A stretch of DNA of 48,703 bases from Ruminococcus sp. Lineage in GTDB: Bacteria > Bacillota > Clostridia > Oscillospirales > Ruminococcaceae. The stretch is from assembly GCA_016288815.1 (NCBI GenBank), contig JAEELF010000068.1:1-48703 (forward strand), given 5' to 3'. Below, piece by piece: positions 15,211 to 23,078 of the stretch. The notes under the pieces are model-generated. The model ran no database searches and was not told where the DNA came from. It worked only from the letters and a program-made list of their open reading frames with translations. Position 1 is the first letter of the stretch; every line of letters begins with the position of its first letter. The position numbers were made by a program, and so were the translations under genes.

Positions 15211-17145
15211 TCAGCCCGCTCCGGCTTCGGGCTCCTCCGCCTTAGAGAGGAAATCCCTGAGCTGCTCGATGGGGATAGGCTTTGAGTACTTGTAACCCTG
15301 CAGGTATTTCGCGTTCATATTCATGCAGTTCTGCTCGTCGTCGGCATTCTCGACGCCCTCGAACAGCACCGCGTATTTCAGGTTGTTGAACATATTCGCG
15401 AAGGTGTTGACCATGTACTTCGACGATTCGCTCTTGTTCGACTCTATCAGCATGGAGCGGTCGAACTTGATGATGTCGAAGGGTATCTCCATGATACGCT
15501 CGAAGTTCGAGTAGCCCGTGCCGAAGTCGTCGAGGTAGAATTTGATACCGAGCTTCTGGAGCTCGAGCACCTTTTCCTTCATGATATTGAAGTCCGCGTC
15601 GCTGCGGCTCTCGGTTATCTCGACTGCTATCTTGTCATAGGGTATGCCGTTGCGGTCGATTATCTTCTGGACCTCGCTGCAGAACTCCTTGTAGCGTATG
15701 TCGATCTCGGAGAAGTTGACCGAGATGCGCCGCAGCTCGTAGCCCTCCTCGATAAAATCTCGGACAGCGGCGCAGGTCTTGTTGAGTATCACAAGACTAA
15801 GGCTGTGGATGAGGTTGTACTTCTCAGCGAGCGGTATGAACTGATCGGGGAAGACCATTCCGGTCTGCTCGAGTTTGAGCCTCATCAAAGCCTCTGCGGT
15901 ATCGTATCTGCCCTTCTTTATGTTGAATACCGGCTGGCAGTAAACGAGCACGCGCTCGTCGGCGAGGTCTTTTTTCTGGACGATGTCCTCAAGCTGTCTG
16001 AGGATATAGCTGCTGTTGTAGAAGCGTTCGATGTCATCGTCGCTGACAAAATGCTCCTGGTTGAATTCCATCCTGCTCTCGATGTAATCGAGCAGGTTGA
16101 CGTAGTCCTGCGTATTCGAGATCTTATCCGATGTTTCGAGAATAATGATCTTGTAGTCGTGGCGGAATTTGTTGTAGCTCTTTCTGAAGTCGTCAAGCAT
16201 ATGGCTGACGGTGTCCGAGAGATCAGCCTTCTTGCCTGCACGCAGGGCGAGAAGCATCCTGCCGTTCGGGAAACTGTAGAGGACGCCGCGCTTGACGTTG
16301 GTGCGGAAGAACTGATAGAATTCGTATTTCAGCTCCTTTGACGAGCGTATGAGCTCATCGAAATTATTGATAGAGCAGAGCATGATCGTCATCTTGGAAT
16401 GGCTGTTCAGGCACTCTTCAAGTTCTTCTGCAAAGAACCTTTCACCGACCGCGCCGGTGTCAACATCGAACGGGTTTGAGTGGAACATATAGACCATGCC
16501 GATGATAGGCACGAAGTACGCGAAGGTGGTGTAGGAGCTGCTTCCGTGCTTCCATTGCAGCACGACCATCATTATCGAGATGAGATTGAGTCCGATAAGG
16601 CTTGCGAAGACCTGCTTGATGAGCCTGTGACGGTACTTTATTATCATCACGAGGATAGAGCCTATTATCATGAAGTAAGAGAACAGGTAAGTCGTTATGC
16701 CTCTGTGGGTGGTACCGTCATCGCGGAAATAGAAGCCGAACTTGAATACGATACCGAGTATCTCCACTATCACGGTCGCGACAGCGAGACAGAACATCGC
16801 CCGCATATATTTCCGCTGCTTTCTCTGCGGGATCCACAGGGGCTCGAATATGTACAGAGCGTACATCAGCAGCACGAAGGTCAGCAGGATATAGTGTATC
16901 TCCCTGAGACAGTACGCGAGCTGGATATTCGGGTGCGGCTTTGCAACGACGGCGCGGTACAGCATCTTGACGATCGCTGCAGCGAAGACCTCTGCGAGAA
17001 TGCAAAGCATTATCTTTATGCCGGCGTTCTTGCGGAAATAGCTCTGCATGAGCAGTATCCCCATGAGCATTACCATTGCCATTACGACTACATCGCCGAC
17101 GTTTGAGTATGACGCCAGACCGTTAGTTTCAAAGAACCCCATCAT
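15211..17145 (-). CDS. Membrane-bound EAL-domain c-di-GMP phosphodiesterase
   Basis: A 644-residue protein. About seven to eight transmembrane helices (residues 1-235) precede a poorly conserved GGDEF-like region, then a C-terminal EAL domain (about 405-640). The EAL active site looks complete: EALMRL, SVNFSE, EITES, DDFGTGYSN, IKFDRSM and FEGVEN, which supply the metal and catalytic ligands for hydrolysis of cyclic di-GMP to pGpG. The GGDEF-like part has no recognisable GGDEF signature and is probably not a cyclase. The start at 17145 follows AGGCGGTGAG. A consensus promoter lies about 190 bases upstream. It probably lowers c-di-GMP in response to a membrane signal; adhesion is a possible target. 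Confidence 0.92.
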   Translation of the reverse strand: MMGFFETNGLASYSNVGDVVVMAMVMLMGILLMQSYFRKNAGIKIMLCILAEVFAAAIVKMLYRAVVAKPHPNIQLAYCLREIHYILLTFVLLMYALYIFEPLWIPQRKQRKYMRAMFCLAVATVIVEILGIVFKFGFYFRDDGTTHRGITTYLFSYFMIIGSILVMIIKYRHRLIKQVFASLIGLNLISIMMVVLQWKHGSSSYTTFAYFVPIIGMVYMFHSNPFDVDTGAVGERFFAEELEECLNSHSKMTIMLCSINNFDELIRSSKELKYEFYQFFRTNVKRGVLYSFPNGRMLLALRAGKKADLSDTVSHMLDDFRKSYNKFRHDYKIIILETSDKISNTQDYVNLLDYIESRMEFNQEHFVSDDDIERFYNSSYILRQLEDIVQKKDLADERVLVYCQPVFNIKKGRYDTAEALMRLKLEQTGMVFPDQFIPLAEKYNLIHSLSLVILNKTCAAVRDFIEEGYELRRISVNFSEIDIRYKEFCSEVQKIIDRNGIPYDKIAVEITESRSDADFNIMKEKVLELQKLGIKFYLDDFGTGYSNFERIMEIPFDIIKFDRSMLIESNKSESSKYMVNTFANMFNNLKYAVLFEGVENADDEQNCMNMNAKYLQGYKYSKPIPIEQLRDFLSKAEEPEAGAG

Positions 17146-17213
17146 CTCACCGCCTTTCATGAAGAATAAGGGCTCATCAGTATTTCACATATTTGTTCCT
17201 GCCGGTGCGCTTT

Positions 17214-17242
17214 GCTGCGCAGAGTGCTTTATCTTGCGCAGC
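17214..17242 (-). other. Hairpin in the 5' leader of the EAL gene
   Basis: GCTGCGCA at 17214-17221 and its exact complement at 17235-17242 form an 8-bp stem with a 13-base loop inside the ~190-base leader. No known c-di-GMP aptamer motif was recognised around it. Confidence 0.5.
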
Positions 17243-17344
17243 CCGCAGAGCAGGGCTGATCCATTATTATAATCTAACTGGGATCGTTTCATGGTATAGT
17301 CTTCAGTTTGGGTGTGATGCCGCCGTATCGGTCATATATAAGAT

Positions 17345-17373
17345 ATTATATCACTATTCACCAAAATAGTCAA
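17345..17373 (-). promoter_or_regulatory. Promoter of the EAL gene
   Basis: TTGACT (17373-17368) and TATAAT (17350-17345) on the minus strand, spaced 17 bases. Start expected near 17338, leaving a long leader. Confidence 0.82.
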
Positions 17374-17418
17374 CTGCTTATGCGAAATTTAGTTGAAAAT
17401 ACAACAATCGTAGAATCC

Positions 17419-17447
17419 TTGACAAATAATCCTGTTTGTAATATCAT
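17419..17447 (+). promoter_or_regulatory. Promoter of the C39-like gene
   Basis: TTGACA (17419-17424), 17-base spacer, TATCAT (17442-17447). It lies about 37 bases before the ATG at 17484. Confidence 0.72.
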
Positions 17448-17483
17448 TATGATAACGATATCTTCCGCTGAAAGGACGAAGAC

Positions 17484-17849
17484 ATGGACATCTCTTACAT
17501 ACATGAGCCGACCGATCTCCAGTGCGGACAGGCTGTGATAGCTATGGTCGCAGGATTGACAGTCGGGGAGGTAGTCTCCCTCCTCGGGAACGACCGCGAG
17601 ACCGACCTCCGCGAGATGAGGCTCGCGCTCGGACACTACGGCTTCACGCTCTCGCCGCAGCGCATACCCGTCTCCGACCGTTCCGAACTGCCCCCGCTCG
17701 CTCTGCTGAGCCTTGAGACCCCGCGCTGCTGGCACTGGTCGCTGTACTGCTCCGGCACCTTCTATGACCCCGAACACGGTGTCATGGACGATTTCCCAGC
17801 CTCTCGCCGGCGTTTTTACTGGGAGATAACTCCCGCTCACCCTGAGTGA
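17484..17849 (+). CDS. Small peptidase C39-like (papain-fold) protein
   Basis: A 121-residue cytoplasmic protein with no signal peptide. It has the layout of a minimal C39-like cysteine peptidase: a Cys in the N-terminal helix context DLQCGQAVIAMVAG and a His-Asp pair in HWSLYCSGTFYDPEHG. C39 peptidases often remove double-glycine leaders when fused to ABC exporters, but this is a stand-alone domain without transporter neighbours. AAAGGA precedes the ATG. It may be a peptidase or a binding-only relative; its substrate is not evident. The pta promoter begins right after it. Confidence 0.75.
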   Translation: MDISYIHEPTDLQCGQAVIAMVAGLTVGEVVSLLGNDRETDLREMRLALGHYGFTLSPQRIPVSDRSELPPLALLSLETPRCWHWSLYCSGTFYDPEHGVMDDFPASRRRFYWEITPAHPE

Positions 17850-17868
17850 AAAGTTCCGCGCGGGGGTA

Positions 17869-17897
17869 TTGAAAAACTGAAAAAAGTGTGCTATACT
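17869..17897 (+). promoter_or_regulatory. Promoter of pta
   Basis: TTGAAA (17869-17874), 17-base spacer, TATACT (17892-17897), followed 35 bases later by the pta ATG. Confidence 0.8.
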
Positions 17898-17931
17898 ATA
17901 CATATACTATTTTTATCGGAGGTAAAACGAT

Positions 17932-18948
17932 ATGGGAATGTTTGACAAGCTCATCGCCAATCTTCAGGCGAGCAAGAAGACTATAGTATTTACAGAGGGC
18001 AGCGACGCAAGGATACTCTCCGCAGCTGACCGCCTTCTTTCCGAGGGGCTCATGGGAGTTATCCTCTGCGGAAACGTTGACGAGGTCAAGGCTGCTGCGG
18101 CTGCCGGCGGCTTCAAGATCGACGGCGCAGAGATCCTCGACCCCGCTACATACCCCGAGATGGACACTCTCGTTGCACAGATGGTAGAGCTCCGCAAGGG
18201 CAAGATGACTGAGGAGGAGTGCCGCGAACTGCTCAAGAAGTCCAACTACTTCGGCACTATGCTCGTTAAGGCTGGCAAGGCTGATTCTCTCCTCGGCGGA
18301 GCTACATACTCCACCGCAGACACAGTACGTCCCGCTCTTCAGATAATCAAGACCAAGAAGGGCTCCAACCTTGTAAGCTCGTCCTTTATCCTCTTCCGCG
18401 AGAAGGACGGCAAGGAGGAGAAGATAGCTATGGGCGACTGCGCTATCAATCTCGCTTACACTGACAGACTCGACAAGGACGGCAATGTTGTCCTCACTGC
18501 TGCACGCCAGCTCGCTGAGGTAGCTGTTGAGACTGCAAGAACAGCTGATTTCTTCGGTATCGACCCGAAGGTAGCTGTGCTCAGCTTCTCCACATACGGC
18601 TCCGGCAAGGGCGGCACAGTACAGCTCAGCCACGACGCTGTTATCGAGGCTCGTCAGCTTGACCCGAACCTCGTCATCGACGGCGAGTTCCAGTTCGACG
18701 CTGCTGTATCCGCAGAGGTAGCAAAGACCAAGTGCCCGGATTCCAAGGTAGCAGGACAGGCTAACACATTCATCTTCCCGCTCATCGAGGCAGGAAACAT
18801 CGGCTACAAGATCGCTCAGAGACTCGGCGGATTCGAGGCTTACGGTCCGATACTCCAGGGCCTGAACGCTCCTATCAACGACCTCTCCAGAGGCTGCACC
18901 GCTGATGAGGTCTACAAGATGGCTATCATCACAGCAGGCATGGCTTGA
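17932..18948 (+). CDS. pta: Phosphate acetyltransferase
   Basis: A 338-residue single-domain Pta, the short form common in Firmicutes. It converts acetyl-CoA and phosphate to acetyl phosphate and CoA; acetate kinase then yields ATP, a main energy route in fermenters. Family features include FTEGSDARIL near the N terminus, LLGGATYSTADTVRPAL, VLSFSTYGSGKGG and the C-terminal NDLSRGC. GGAGGT precedes the ATG. It has its own promoter and a strong terminator, so it is transcribed alone. Codon use is clearly more restricted than in its neighbours, as expected for a highly expressed enzyme. No ackA is present in the window. Confidence 0.96.
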   Translation: MGMFDKLIANLQASKKTIVFTEGSDARILSAADRLLSEGLMGVILCGNVDEVKAAAAAGGFKIDGAEILDPATYPEMDTLVAQMVELRKGKMTEEECRELLKKSNYFGTMLVKAGKADSLLGGATYSTADTVRPALQIIKTKKGSNLVSSSFILFREKDGKEEKIAMGDCAINLAYTDRLDKDGNVVLTAARQLAEVAVETARTADFFGIDPKVAVLSFSTYGSGKGGTVQLSHDAVIEARQLDPNLVIDGEFQFDAAVSAEVAKTKCPDSKVAGQANTFIFPLIEAGNIGYKIAQRLGGFEAYGPILQGLNAPINDLSRGCTADEVYKMAIITAGMA

Positions 18949-18977
18949 TGACTGATTTCACTCTTTAACATAACGGC

Positions 18978-19015
18978 AAAAGGCGAGGAAGGGGAGTCCC
19001 TTTCCCGCCTTTTTT
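18978..19015 (+). terminator. Terminator after pta
   Basis: AAAGGCG-a-GGAAGGG pairs with CCCTTTCC-c-GCCTTT around a short loop, followed by a T run. Confidence 0.85.
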
Positions 19016-19058
19016 CATGGCATATGGTGCGGAAAAAGTGATATTTCTATCAAACCTC

Positions 19059-19088
19059 TTTACAAACCGCATGAAATGGTGGTATAAT
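19059..19088 (+). promoter_or_regulatory. Promoter of the COG0523 gene pair
   Basis: TTTACA (19059-19064), 18-base spacer, TATAAT (19083-19088). Confidence 0.75.
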
Positions 19089-19120
19089 ATATGTATATCT
19101 ATAAAAAAGGAAGCGTATCT

Positions 19121-20275
19121 ATGACAAAGATAACCATATTCTCCGGCTTTTTGGGCGCCGGAAAGACCACACTCATCAAGAAGCTCATCGCTGAGGGCTA
19201 CAAGGGCGAGAAACTCGTCCTCATCGAGAACGAGTTCGGCGATATCGGCATAGACGGAGGATTTTTACAGGACGCAGGCGTCGAGATAACTGAGATGAAC
19301 TCCGGCTGTATCTGCTGCAGTCTCGTCGGAGACTTCGGCAAGGCGCTGGAAAAGGTCCTCGCAGACTTTGCTCCCGACCGTATCCTCATCGAGCCCTCCG
19401 GTGTCGGAAAGCTCAGCGACGTTATCCGCGCTGTCCAGAATATTGACGCCCACGACGTGCAGCTCGACGGCTTCACGACTGTAGTTGACGCAAAGAAGTG
19501 CAAGATGTACCACAAGAACTTCGGCGAGTTCTTCAATAATCAGATAACCTATGCAAGCTGCATAATCCTCAGCCATACACAGGGTCTCTCGGAGGAGAAG
19601 ATAAGCGAGGTCATCGCGCTCCTGCGCGAGCTTAATCCCATTGCCCCTGTAGTTACGACCGAGTGGGAGCAGCTTACCGGTCAGCAGCTCGTTGAAGCTA
19701 TGACCCAGAAGAATACTCTCGATGACGAGCTGAAGTCACTCCTCGAGGAGGCAGAGCACGAGCATCATCACCACCACCATGACGATGATGACGAAGACGA
19801 GCATGAGCATCATCATCACCACGATCACGACGAAGACGAGCATGAACATCACCATCACGATGATGAGCATGAACACCACCACCACGATCATGACGATGAC
19901 GAGCACGAACACCACCATGACCACGGTCCGGATTGCACCTGCGGCTGTCACGACCATGACCACGACCACGAACATCATCACCACCACCATGCGGACGAGG
20001 TGTTCACGAGCTGGGGCGTCGAGACTCCCGCAAGCTACTCCGCGGACGAGATCACTGCTGCTCTGAACGCTCTTTCCGACGATGCTAAGTTCGGCACAGT
20101 GCTCCGTGCAAAGGGCATAGTTCCCGGCAAGGACGGTCAGTGGATACACTTCGACTACGTTCCCGGCGTACCGGATGTCCGCACAGGCAGTGCTTCTACT
20201 ATCGGAAGACTCTGCGTTATAGGCTCGAAGATAAATGAAGCTGCGCTCGCTGAGCTCTTCCGCACAGCTGAATAA
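19121..20275 (+). CDS. COG0523-family GTPase with a large His/Asp-rich metal-binding region
   Basis: A 384-residue G3E-class GTPase (CobW/ZNG1/YjiA type). It has Walker A GFLGAGKTT (residues 9-17), the metal-binding CxCC motif in SGCICCSL (62-66), and a switch region ending LIEPSGVGK. Residues about 212-290 consist almost only of His, Asp and Glu, interrupted by DCTCGCH, and should bind many transition-metal ions. The C-terminal CobW domain follows. These proteins deliver Zn, Co or Ni to target enzymes or buffer metal. The ATG at 19121 is chosen because AAAGGAAG precedes it and the P-loop then falls near the N terminus. The next gene, 13 bases on, is a second protein of the same superfamily. 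The metal is unknown. Confidence 0.9.
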   Translation: MTKITIFSGFLGAGKTTLIKKLIAEGYKGEKLVLIENEFGDIGIDGGFLQDAGVEITEMNSGCICCSLVGDFGKALEKVLADFAPDRILIEPSGVGKLSDVIRAVQNIDAHDVQLDGFTTVVDAKKCKMYHKNFGEFFNNQITYASCIILSHTQGLSEEKISEVIALLRELNPIAPVVTTEWEQLTGQQLVEAMTQKNTLDDELKSLLEEAEHEHHHHHHDDDDEDEHEHHHHHDHDEDEHEHHHHDDEHEHHHHDHDDDEHEHHHDHGPDCTCGCHDHDHDHEHHHHHHADEVFTSWGVETPASYSADEITAALNALSDDAKFGTVLRAKGIVPGKDGQWIHFDYVPGVPDVRTGSASTIGRLCVIGSKINEAALAELFRTAE

Positions 20276-20288
20276 GGGGGTAGGGGAT

Positions 20289-21242
20289 ATGCCCGCAAAT
20301 AAAGAAGTTCCGGTATATCTGTTCCTTGGCTTCCTCGAAGCCGGAAAGACCAAGTTCATACAGGAGACCCTCATGGACAAACGCTTCAACAGCGGCGAGC
20401 GCACGCTCGTGCTGGTCTGCGAGGAGGGCATAGAGGAGTATGACCCGTCCGGTTATCCCTCGAAGAACGTGGAGTTCCGCACTATCGAGGACATGAGTGA
20501 TCTGAACGAGGCGAATCTGCAAAGGCTCGTTGATGAGACCCGCGCGGAGAGAGTCGTCGTGGAATACAACGGAATGTGGCTGATAAAGGAGCTCTTCAAC
20601 GCAATGCCGGACGGCTGGGCGATATATCAGGTCATGTTCTTCGCGGACGCTTCGACCTTCCTCAACTACAACGCGAATATGCGCAGCCTTGTCGTTGATA
20701 AGCTGAATATGTGCGAACTGGTCGTGTTCAACCGTGCAGACCGCGGAATGGATGCAATGGAGTACCACAAGATAGTACGCGGCGTCAGCAGACGTGCGGA
20801 GATAGCGTATGAGTACAAGGACGGCGGTATCGCCTACGACGACATCGAGGATCCGCTCCCGTTCGACATCGAGAAGGACGAGATAGTCATCGAGGACCGT
20901 GATTTCGCGCTGTTCTACCGTGACATCATGGAAGAACCGGCCAAATACGACGGCAAGACGGTGACCTTCAAGGGGCTTGCTGCTCGCAACCCGAAGTTCC
21001 CGCCGGAGGTCTTCGCTATGGGACGCAACGTCATGACTTGCTGCGTGGAGGACATACAGTTCTGTTGGTTTGTGACGGAGTCTGATGATCCGTCGAAGCG
21101 ACGTGAGCGTGGCTGGAGCATCATGAAGGCGAAGATAAGCGTTCAGAAGCATAAGTTCTACCGCGGTAAGGGTCCTGTCCTGCACGTGATAGAGATAACG
21201 GATTCCGCACCCCCGGAGAAGGAAGTCGCGACGTTTTATTGA
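20289..21242 (+). CDS. COG0523-like GTPase fused to a DUF1980-like domain
   Basis: A 317-residue protein. The N-terminal half is P-loop and G3E-like, with VYLFLGFLEAGKTKFI near residue 10, but the CxCC metal motif of COG0523 is missing. The C-terminal ~90 residues (GKTVTFKGLAARNPKF, then FAMGRNVMTCCVEDIQFCW) resemble the C-terminal DUF1980 domain of TIGR03943 proteins, which are normally partners of a permease and contain a Cys pair. I start at 20289; the longer reading overlaps the previous gene. It is co-transcribed with the His-rich GTPase and ends at a strong terminator. A shared metal-handling function is inferred from the pairing. No permease partner lies nearby. Confidence 0.82.
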   Translation: MPANKEVPVYLFLGFLEAGKTKFIQETLMDKRFNSGERTLVLVCEEGIEEYDPSGYPSKNVEFRTIEDMSDLNEANLQRLVDETRAERVVVEYNGMWLIKELFNAMPDGWAIYQVMFFADASTFLNYNANMRSLVVDKLNMCELVVFNRADRGMDAMEYHKIVRGVSRRAEIAYEYKDGGIAYDDIEDPLPFDIEKDEIVIEDRDFALFYRDIMEEPAKYDGKTVTFKGLAARNPKFPPEVFAMGRNVMTCCVEDIQFCWFVTESDDPSKRRERGWSIMKAKISVQKHKFYRGKGPVLHVIEITDSAPPEKEVATFY

Positions 21243-21246
21243 TGAG

Positions 21247-21281
21247 AACGACCGCAGGGCTGTATGCCCTGCGGTCGTTTT
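21247..21281 (+). terminator. Terminator after the COG0523 pair
   Basis: A perfect 14-bp stem, AACGACCGCAGGGC (21247-21260) with its complement (21266-21279), and a 5-base loop. Only a short T run follows. Confidence 0.85.
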
Positions 21282-21289
21282 GCGTTCAT

Positions 21290-21529
21290 ACGTTTGTTAG
21301 CAAGTGGATTTGCCGTGCAAAGTGTACCCTACGGAATACTGAACAATGGAGTTGATAAGTGCTGGAAGCACCTTTCTGATGTGAGAGCGTCTGAGTGTAA
21401 TAGAATTACGGAGAAGAGGGTAGGGGCGTTTATTACTGGGGATGTCGGTGCCCGAAGAAATCTGCTTCTTATGACCGAGAAACAAGTCTCGGAATAATCA
21501 CAAAATGCTCCTAAATATTCATAACGCCC
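21290..21529. other. Non-coding stretch before the polysaccharide locus
   Basis: No convincing gene is seen. A small hairpin CCGAGA/TCTCGG lies at 21475-21492. Base composition turns AT-rich across this stretch, so it may mark the edge of the acquired locus. Confidence 0.5.
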
Positions 21530-21558
21530 TTGCTTTTTCAGTGGATATCGTTTATAAT
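21530..21558 (+). promoter_or_regulatory. Promoter of the plus-strand polysaccharide genes
   Basis: TTGCTT (21530-21535), 17-base spacer, TATAAT (21553-21558). It precedes the truncated flippase and the genes behind it. Confidence 0.7.
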
Positions 21559-21613
21559 AGTGGGTAGAGATTTTTGTTGGAACAGCTATGGGTAAAGGAG
21601 GCTAAAGGTAAGC

Positions 21614-21868
21614 ATGAGAGTAAATAACCGAGGAAATCTGTTTATCATTAACATGATTGCCGCTGGCCTGTCCATGGTGATAGGCTATGGGATAAGCTTC
21701 TTTTTTACTCCGTACCTTGTTCGTGCCGCCGGAGCGGAGGCTTACGGTTATGTTGGATCAGACAACAATATGGTGAATTATGCTTCTGTGATAACGATTG
21801 CGTTGGATTACGTTGCGGGATGTTTTTATTATTTCATTGGTTATGGCCCTATACTATTGGATGTATAA
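21614..21868 (+). pseudogene. N-terminal fragment of an oligosaccharide flippase
   Basis: An 84-codon reading frame with AAAGGAGG just upstream. Its first ~65 residues (INMIAAGLSMVIGYGISFFF, then TPYLVRAAGAEAYGYVG and NYASVITIAL) match the start of a Wzx-type polysaccharide flippase of about 500 residues. The intact flippase at 24233-25771 has the same segments (FYITPFITKNLGSDAYGFLK and NYATVFSIAL). After about residue 66 the similarity ends and the frame closes. The rest of the gene is missing, so it is most likely the stump of an older flippase cut by replacement of the locus. 21869-21968 is a non-coding scar. Confidence 0.75.
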
Positions 21869-21968
21869 AACCATTTTTGCAGGTTATACGGGAGTAAAAC
21901 CACATACTCTTTCCTAGATCTGGCAGAGTCCGTTTAGATAAGGCGTTGAAAAAGAAGGCGTAAAACAA

Positions 21969-23078
21969 ATGAAAAGAATTTTGATTAGAAACGATTTGTT
22001 ATTAGGAGGTGGCGTAGAAAATGTGTTGTTTAATTTGGTGACCTATCTCCAAAAGAAAGATTATAACATAACAGTAATGGTGGATAAAGGCAATAGATCA
22101 GAGTTTTATAAGATGTTTAATAATAGGACACATTTTATCAGGACACATTGCTTTGTGGGTTATAGGAAGTTTTCTATAAAACGGTTTATAGATAAAGTCT
22201 ATTCCAGAATGATTTTGTACACCATTTGGGGATTCCATAAATATGATGTTGCTATAGCATTAAAAGAGGGACCTGTAACAATTGAGATATCGAATGTAAA
22301 AGCAAAAAAGAAAATTGCGTGGATACACACTGATTATAACTGCTTCCACTGGACGAAATCTTGCTTTCACACCAACGAAGAAGAACTCACTTGTTTAAAA
22401 AAATATGATAGGGTGATTTGCGTATCAAAAGCAGCTAAGCGGAGTGTGATATCTGAGATAGGAGATCCGGGGAATCTGTGCGTGAGGTATAATCCTCTAA
22501 ACGATGAATTGATAAGAAATAAAGCGAATAACGAAATCGTGAACAGATCAGCAGATACATTGTTTGTTACAGTCGGAAGGTTAGATAAACACAAACAATA
22601 TGATTTGTTGATAGACGTTGTAAATGAACTAAATAAAAAGTTTAAGTTTGAATTATGGGTAATTGGTGAGGGAGACCAAAGAGAGACGCTCGAATCAAAG
22701 ATAAGTGAATTCAAACTAAAAAATGTTAAAGTTTTAGGGAGATTGGATAATCCTTATCCTTACATGAAAGCAGCAGATTGTTTTATTTGCTCGTCAATAT
22801 CTGAAAGCTTTGGATTATCTATCCAGGAATCATTAGTTTTGGGTGTGCCTGTTATTGCGGCAGATTGTGAGGCAGTAAAAGAACTTGTTGATCCAAGATA
22901 TGGAATAATAACCGCTAATTCATTTGAGGGCTTGAAAAGCGGGATAGAGAGCGTTTTGACTTCGCCCGAATTACTGTTAAAAATGAAAAGAGAGTTAAAA
23001 GATGCATTTCAAGCGAGAGAAGTGTATCTTTCAAGATTAAAAGCTATAAGTGCGGTATGGGAGAATGAATATGAGTAA
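21969..23078 (+). CDS. Glycosyltransferase family 4 (GT-B fold)
   Basis: A 369-residue glycosyltransferase. The start NDLLLGGGVENVLFNLVTYL is the acceptor-side glycine-rich loop of GT4 enzymes. The C-terminal nucleotide-sugar domain has VTVGRLDKHKQYDLLIDVV, VIGEGDQRETLE and the signature SISESFGLSIQESLVLGVPV with the retaining-type E-x7-E. It adds one sugar to a lipid-linked surface polysaccharide repeat at the inner membrane face. Base composition is strongly AT-rich compared with the flanks, a sign of horizontal transfer. Its stop overlaps the start of the pyruvyl transferase gene by 8 bases. The sugar is not predictable. Confidence 0.9.
   Translation: MKRILIRNDLLLGGGVENVLFNLVTYLQKKDYNITVMVDKGNRSEFYKMFNNRTHFIRTHCFVGYRKFSIKRFIDKVYSRMILYTIWGFHKYDVAIALKEGPVTIEISNVKAKKKIAWIHTDYNCFHWTKSCFHTNEEELTCLKKYDRVICVSKAAKRSVISEIGDPGNLCVRYNPLNDELIRNKANNEIVNRSADTLFVTVGRLDKHKQYDLLIDVVNELNKKFKFELWVIGEGDQRETLESKISEFKLKNVKVLGRLDNPYPYMKAADCFICSSISESFGLSIQESLVLGVPVIAADCEAVKELVDPRYGIITANSFEGLKSGIESVLTSPELLLKMKRELKDAFQAREVYLSRLKAISAVWENEYE

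Noticed and set aside
17161-17345. c-di-GMP riboswitch in the EAL leader
   Set aside because: The conserved aptamer core could not be found on the minus strand; only a plain hairpin is seen.
19736-20431. Antisense frame rich in Val/Met across the His-rich region
   Set aside because: It arises only from CAT/GAC repeats of the metal-binding stretch read backwards.
21264-21497. 77-codon frame before the polysaccharide promoter
   Set aside because: It starts inside the terminator of the COG0523 pair and ends before a promoter; no ribosome site or known motif.
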